NCBI GenBank assembly: GCA_016710075.1 | Contig: JADJLO010000007.1 | Span: forward strand, 196,151-260,150 | Source: Acidobacteriota bacterium | GTDB taxonomy: Bacteria; Acidobacteriota; Blastocatellia; RBC074 | Length of the DNA: 64,000 bases | Direction: 5' to 3' | In this document: positions 60,249-64,000 of the stretch, one piece after another | How the letters are laid out: each line of letters opens with the position of its first letter | How positions within the stretch are numbered: position 1 is the first letter of the stretch | Notes under the pieces: generated by a model | Told to the model about the DNA's origin: nothing | Databases searched by the model: none | Seen by the model: the letters and a program-made list of their open reading frames with translations, nothing else | Translations under genes and position numbers: made by a program

Positions 60249-60941
60249 TCAATAATTAGTTAATATCATTTCCGGCGCGAAGCCGAGCATTTTGAGCCGT
60301 CCGGTTGTCTGTTCAATCATCTCGCTTGATCCGCAGACCAGAGCGACTGAATTGTTCAGTTCGGGTATCAGATGATCGAGCAGGCTCTGGACGTAGCCGG
60401 TTGGCCCGCTCCACTCGGCGTCGCCGGGCTGACTGATCACCTGTCTCAGCTCAACGCCGTAATGACGCCATTGATCGGCCATCTCGTCCTGATAACAGAA
60501 ATCGTCGATCGTCCTGACTCCATACAACACGATCAGACGGCCGTAATCGTCCCTCGAGTGGAAAACGTGCCTCAACGCAGATCTCAGCGGAGCCAGACCT
60601 GTGCCCATGCCCACGAAGACGAGGTCGTGCCCGCGGTACTTATCGACCGGGAAGCCATGTCCAATGATCTGCTTGAGCATCGCGTCTTTTCTGAATTGAT
60701 GATCAAAGAGCGAACTCACCGCCTGAGAAGTGGAACTGCGCTTGATCAGGAATTCATATTCGGTTTCATCGGGTGAGGAAGCGAAAGCGGCATAAAAACT
60801 CCCATATTCGCCCATTTCAAGAACCGCTACCTGGCCGGCAGTGAATTCCGGCCTCGAGTCCCCGGCCGGAGCCATGAAGAAACTCCAAACACCGGGATTA
60901 TGCTTGAATATTCTGGTTACGGTCAGCTTTGTCGATCCCAT
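60249..60941 (-). CDS. Ferredoxin-NADP reductase-like flavoprotein
   Basis: 230 residues from ATG 60941. Two-domain FNR fold: a beta barrel with FTAGQVAVLEMGE, and an NAD(P) domain with DLVFVGMGTGLAPLRSALRH, LIVLYGVRTIDDF and a final VCGSSEMIEQT. The usual FAD-binding RxYS motif is replaced by YAAFASSPDE, so flavin binding may differ. Lies inside the fatty acid degradation run; it may pass electrons for acyl-CoA oxidation, but this is inference from order. Confidence 0.85.
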   Translation of the reverse strand: MGSTKLTVTRIFKHNPGVWSFFMAPAGDSRPEFTAGQVAVLEMGEYGSFYAAFASSPDETEYEFLIKRSSTSQAVSSLFDHQFRKDAMLKQIIGHGFPVDKYRGHDLVFVGMGTGLAPLRSALRHVFHSRDDYGRLIVLYGVRTIDDFCYQDEMADQWRHYGVELRQVISQPGDAEWSGPTGYVQSLLDHLIPELNNSVALVCGSSEMIEQTTGRLKMLGFAPEMILTNY

Positions 60942-61009
60942 CCCCAACCCTGTCTCTGTATATATCTGTATTTAACTTCGGGAAATAATTACCATATCGG
61001 AAATACATT

Positions 61010-61040
61010 CTTTAAACTTTAAACCTTGAACTTTAGACTC
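61010..61040. repeat. Single RACTTTR heptad arm
   Basis: CTTTAAACTTTAAACCTTG and AACTTTAGACTC, in the gap between fadD and the reductase gene. Confidence 0.65.
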
Positions 61041-61049
61041 TTTTTCTCT

Positions 61050-62915
61050 CTACTCCAGCGACCTTGAATATTGTATTTCCTTTTCCTTGTAGAGCTGATC
61101 GATCTGCTTCTTCAATTTATCGGTTACGACGCGGCGTTTGACTTTGAGAGTCGGCGTCAACTCGCCGTTCTCGATCGAGAGCTCACGGTCAAGGAGCATG
61201 ACGGCCTTCAATTTTTCGTAATGCGAAAGGTCGCTGGTGAATCTATCGACATCTGATTCGATCAGCCGGACAATCGCGGGATTTTTGATCAGATCCGAGG
61301 TGTCCTGATAATCGATCCCGCTTTGCTGCGCGTAATTGCGAAGGATTTCGAAATTCGGGACGATGAGAGCCGCCGGGAACTTTCTGTCGTCGCCGATGAC
61401 CATAACCTGATTGACGTAACGACTGCGCTTGACGGCATTCTCGATCACCTGCGGCGCGACGTATTTACCTCCGCTCGTCTTGATCAGATCCTTTTTGCGG
61501 TCGGTGATGAAGAGAAAACCGTCGGTGTCGACGTATCCAATATCGCCGGTGTGCAGCCAGACAAGGCCGTCCGGGGTCTTTTCGAGAGTTGCGGCCGACT
61601 CTTCAGCACGGTTGTAATAACCCTTCATGACATTCGGGCCGGAGCAGAGGATCTCTCCGTCCTCGGCGATTCTTACTTTTACGCCGGGGATCGGTTGGCC
61701 GACAGATCCGATCCGATTGACTCCTGGCCTGTTGGTGGTGATGGTCGGCGAACTCTCCGTCATTCCGTATCCCTGATAGATCGGCAACCCCGCGCCAAAA
61801 AAAACGTATCCCAGGTCCGGCGCCAAAGCGGCTCCGCCTGAAACCAGGGCGCGTATCCGGCCGCCCATCGCATCTCGCCACTTCGAAAAGACAAGCCTGT
61901 CCGCGATCAAACGCTGCAGGCTCAGATACAGGCCGGGCTTTTCACCATAGGTCACCTTTTTCGCCCACATTCTCCCGACATTTACCGCCCATTGAGCAAT
62001 CGCAGCTTTTGCCTTGCCGCCCTCTTCGGCTTTCTCCATCGCCCGCGCGTAGATCTTTTCAAACAGCCTCGGGACGCTCGTCATGAAATTCGGGCGCGCC
62101 GAGATCATATCCTGCGCTACTGTCTCGATACTCTGGGCATAGAAAATCTTCATCCCCGAGTAGAGATACATGTAGATCGTTATTCGCTCGAAGATATGTG
62201 AAAAGGGAAGAAACGTCAGCCCGACCTCCGATTCAGTCAGCTGCGCAACCGCCGAGTTGGTCAGCGCATTCGACACCAGATTGCCGTGATTGAGCATCAC
62301 CCCTTTCGGATCTCCGGTCGTCCCGGAGGTATAGATCAAGGTGGCCAGGCTTTCCGGCCTGATGCCCGATTGCAGCGTGTCGTAGATCCCCGGTTCCGCT
62401 TGATCAGCCGCGCGACCCCAGTTCAAAAAATCGTCGAAACTCATCACCTTGCCGCTCGGAGCATTCACCGGATCGAAGGTGATGATGACCCGCAGCTTCG
62501 AGCAATTGTTGAGAGCCTCCCTCACCCGGTCATATTGATTCTGATCCGAGATGAAGAGCACTTCGACCGACGCGTCATTGAGAATGTAGCTCACCTGCTT
62601 CGGAGCCTGTGTCGCATAGATCGGCACATCCGCGGCGCCCGCATTCAATACCGCCAGATCGGCTATCGTCCACTCGTGCCTGTTCTCCGACAGGAGCCCT
62701 ACATGATCGCCCGACCGCACTCCCAGCGCGTAAAGACCCATCGCCGAGATGCGAACCAGTGTGGAAAACTCAGATGCCGACATCACACGCCACGATCCCC
62801 CCTGCTTGAAATTGAGCAGGTCGCCGCTGTTCCGCGCAATCGCGTGCCTGTATAGATCGATCAGTGTTTCGATCTGCCCGGAGCCCGTCGTCGTCTTTGA
62901 AGTTACATCAGACAT
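61050..62915 (-). CDS. fadD: Long-chain acyl-CoA synthetase
   Basis: 621 residues from ATG 62915 (MSDVTSKTTTG), with GGGTGGG 7 bp upstream. The frame to 62933 adds six residues. AMP-binding core YTSGTTGDPKGVM, YQGYGMTESSPTI, WLHTGDIGYVDTDG and DRKKDLIKTSGGKYV. Activates fatty acids to acyl-CoA. Its start overlaps the corrected stop of the upstream TetR gene. Confidence 0.95.
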   Translation of the reverse strand: MSDVTSKTTTGSGQIETLIDLYRHAIARNSGDLLNFKQGGSWRVMSASEFSTLVRISAMGLYALGVRSGDHVGLLSENRHEWTIADLAVLNAGAADVPIYATQAPKQVSYILNDASVEVLFISDQNQYDRVREALNNCSKLRVIITFDPVNAPSGKVMSFDDFLNWGRAADQAEPGIYDTLQSGIRPESLATLIYTSGTTGDPKGVMLNHGNLVSNALTNSAVAQLTESEVGLTFLPFSHIFERITIYMYLYSGMKIFYAQSIETVAQDMISARPNFMTSVPRLFEKIYARAMEKAEEGGKAKAAIAQWAVNVGRMWAKKVTYGEKPGLYLSLQRLIADRLVFSKWRDAMGGRIRALVSGGAALAPDLGYVFFGAGLPIYQGYGMTESSPTITTNRPGVNRIGSVGQPIPGVKVRIAEDGEILCSGPNVMKGYYNRAEESAATLEKTPDGLVWLHTGDIGYVDTDGFLFITDRKKDLIKTSGGKYVAPQVIENAVKRSRYVNQVMVIGDDRKFPAALIVPNFEILRNYAQQSGIDYQDTSDLIKNPAIVRLIESDVDRFTSDLSHYEKLKAVMLLDRELSIENGELTPTLKVKRRVVTDKLKKQIDQLYKEKEIQYSRSLE

Positions 62916-63545
62916 TGCGATTACCCACCCCATTCAAAAAAATATCCAGCACGGGATTGACCATCGAGGTCAAACTGTGTCTCTTGTGACTCAATACCCA
63001 GTTCGTGGCCATCTCGTCCAAGGCCCCAAAAGCACTTTTGCCACAACCTTCGAATTGAGCTCCTTCCGGAAATGCCCCTTCTCCTGCCCCTCCTCGATTA
63101 TCTCCCGCAGTATCTGCAGATATTCCGCCAGATATGTCGTCGAAAACTGCTCCATGAATTTCGTCGACTGCCGCAACTCTATCTGAAAAACTATCGCGAT
63201 GTCCCGCTCCTGCTCCAGTTGAGAAAAATGCAATACTGAAAAACGCCGCAGCTTTTCACTCGAATCTTCCGTCTCTCCCAACTCCGTCCGCGCCCTCTGT
63301 AAAAACTGCCCCATCGCCCAACTGAAAATTGATGTCAGCAGATCATCCTTGTTCTTGAAATATAAATAAACCGTCCCGTCAGCTACTCCCGCTGCCCTCG
63401 CCACTTCCGATACCTTCGCATTGAAATATCCCGACTGCGCAAATACTTTCGCCGCTGCCCTCAGGATCGCTTCATACTTCGTACTCCGCGTTTTCTCTTC
63501 ACCTGCCTCCATCCCCTCGGCGGCGGTTCTCTTCCTTGCTTGCAT
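62908..63545 (-). CDS. TetR/FadR-type regulator, frame break near 63026
   Basis: The N-terminal helix-turn-helix is typical of TetR (ILRAAAKVFAQSGYFNAKVS, AAGVADGTVYLYFKNKDDLL). The annotated frame ends at 62991 with GPWTRWPRTGY. One base added in the C4/A4 run (63024-63031) restores the family C-terminus: GALDEMATNWVLSHKRHSLT, then VNPVLDIFLNG, with stop 62908-62910. Corrected length is about 212 residues. The FadR of Bacillus represses beta-oxidation genes and is released by long-chain acyl-CoA. The order here (regulator then fadD, overlapping) and the operator 34 bp upstream fit autoregulation and control of the whole fad run. Confidence 0.9.
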
Positions 63546-63578
63546 ATCTTTACTCTTTTATCAGTGGTTTATCAGCGG

Positions 63579-63598
63579 CTGAATGAGTGTTCATTCAG
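63579..63598. promoter_or_regulatory. FadR-type operator palindrome
   Basis: CTGAATGA-GTGT-TCATTCAG: 8-bp perfect arms, 34 bp upstream of the TetR gene start. The arms TGAATGA and TCATTCA are those of the Bacillus subtilis FadR box; the four central bases differ. Confidence 0.75.
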
Positions 63599-63714
63599 TC
63601 AGGCTAGTCTATCGAAAAGGGAGGGTTCGAGCAAGGGGGATGTAATTTCTCCGTTGCGGAAAGTCGCTTTCAGGTTGGAATTGAGAATCTCTGTTCGTGG
63701 ATATAACGTGATTT

Positions 63715-64000
63715 TTATCGCCAAGAACGCCAAGAGGGCCAAGAACGCCAAAAAATAAATGGAGGGTGGGGGGTTAATTTCCCCCGCCCGTAGTCACGTG
63801 AAGAAGAGAGGAGTCCGGAGGCGGCGACACCGGCGATGGCTTCCTCGCGGGTTTCATAGATTCGCGAGACCATTGAGAAACCTGTTTTGTCGAAGATCTC
63901 TTTAGCGGGTTCGCTGGCGGAGTGAATAGCGAGCCTGCCGTCGGCATTGACGAGCCGCTTTGCGACATTGATCAGGACGCGAAGCCCAGCGTTGTTGATG
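63715..64000 (-). CDS. STAS-domain (anti-sigma antagonist-like) protein, 5' end beyond window
   Basis: Reading minus from the right edge: INNAGLRVLINVAKRLVNAD, GRLAIHSASEPAKEIFDKTG, FSMVSRIYETREEAIAGVAA. This is the second half of a SpoIIAA-like STAS domain, whose phosphorylatable serine would be near NNAG, outside or at the edge. The frame continues after the domain through GLLSSSRDYGRGKLTPHPPF into a 9-bp repeat read as WRSWPSWRSWR and stops at 63715. The natural stop may have been lost or shifted. Likely a partner-switch component controlling a sigma factor. Confidence 0.75.
   Translation of the reverse strand, partial: INNAGLRVLINVAKRLVNADGRLAIHSASEPAKEIFDKTGFSMVSRIYETREEAIAGVAASGLLSSSRDYGRGKLTPHPPFIFWRSWPSWRSWR
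63720..63755. repeat. GCCAAGAAC 9-bp tandem repeat
   Basis: Four units: GCCAAGAAC, GCCAAGAGG, GCCAAGAAC, GCCAAAAAA. The STAS frame reads through it. Confidence 0.85.

Overview
The window looks like a chromosomal segment of a soil-type Acidobacteriota, most likely Blastocatellia-like. This is inferred from gene families, not from a marker gene. The pointers are a VWFA-related protein of the kind expanded in acidobacteria, a PD40 propeller fused to an amidohydrolase, MacB-type permeases with no ATPase beside them, a FadB-type dehydrogenase/hydratase in a long beta-oxidation operon, and many secreted DUF proteins. I saw no rRNA, tRNA, phage, insertion sequence or CRISPR array.

Layout. 1-1417: TolC-like outer membrane protein, cut by the left edge. 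1692-5096: a DUF1499 gene, then pyrR-pyrB-pyrC (regulation plus steps 2 and 3 of UMP synthesis). 5151-8480: large secreted amidohydrolase. 8857-10081: RRM protein, a frame-disrupted zinc-ribbon protein and a small unknown. 10092-14248: ATP-grasp / alpha-E / transglutaminase module with a secreted partner. 14499-22196: 2565-residue exported mosaic protein carrying both cohesin-like and dockerin-like segments. 22639-29007: DUF1080, glycosyltransferase, methyltransferase fused to Ig-like domains, DUF2490, ABHD18-like hydrolase, DUF481. 29225-32981: sigma-54 activator next to a type III glutamine synthetase that has a near-consensus -24/-12 promoter. 33224-47109: two MacB-type permease pairs, the second split and damaged, with ilvD, a gluzincin-TPR protein, an LCM-type methyltransferase, gatB, a cyclophilin lipoprotein and an acyl-CoA dehydrogenase between them. 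47164-54508: secreted TPR protein, an unknown broken gene, an MBL hydrolase and the VWFA protein. 54648-63545: fatty acid degradation run (TetR/FadR-like regulator, fadD, a flavin reductase-like protein, fadB-like, fadA, fadE) behind a palindrome matching the Bacillus FadR box arms. 63715-64000: STAS-domain protein cut by the right edge.

Two patterns run through the window. First, intergenic gaps are repeatedly filled by short-unit tandem repeats, often arranged as an inverted pair around a core of roughly 20 to 130 bp. Their units are 7 bp (RACTTTR; GAATGNA; CCAACTG) or 9 bp (ACGAAANNN; GCCAAGAAC). They supply stop codons of pyrR and pyrC and occupy the initiation region of pyrB and one permease gene. 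This is the best candidate here for something undescribed. Second, at least seven genes carry a frame break, mostly a one-base change in a short homopolymer, and three others look internally deleted or truncated. That may be sequencing or assembly error and must be settled before any biological reading.
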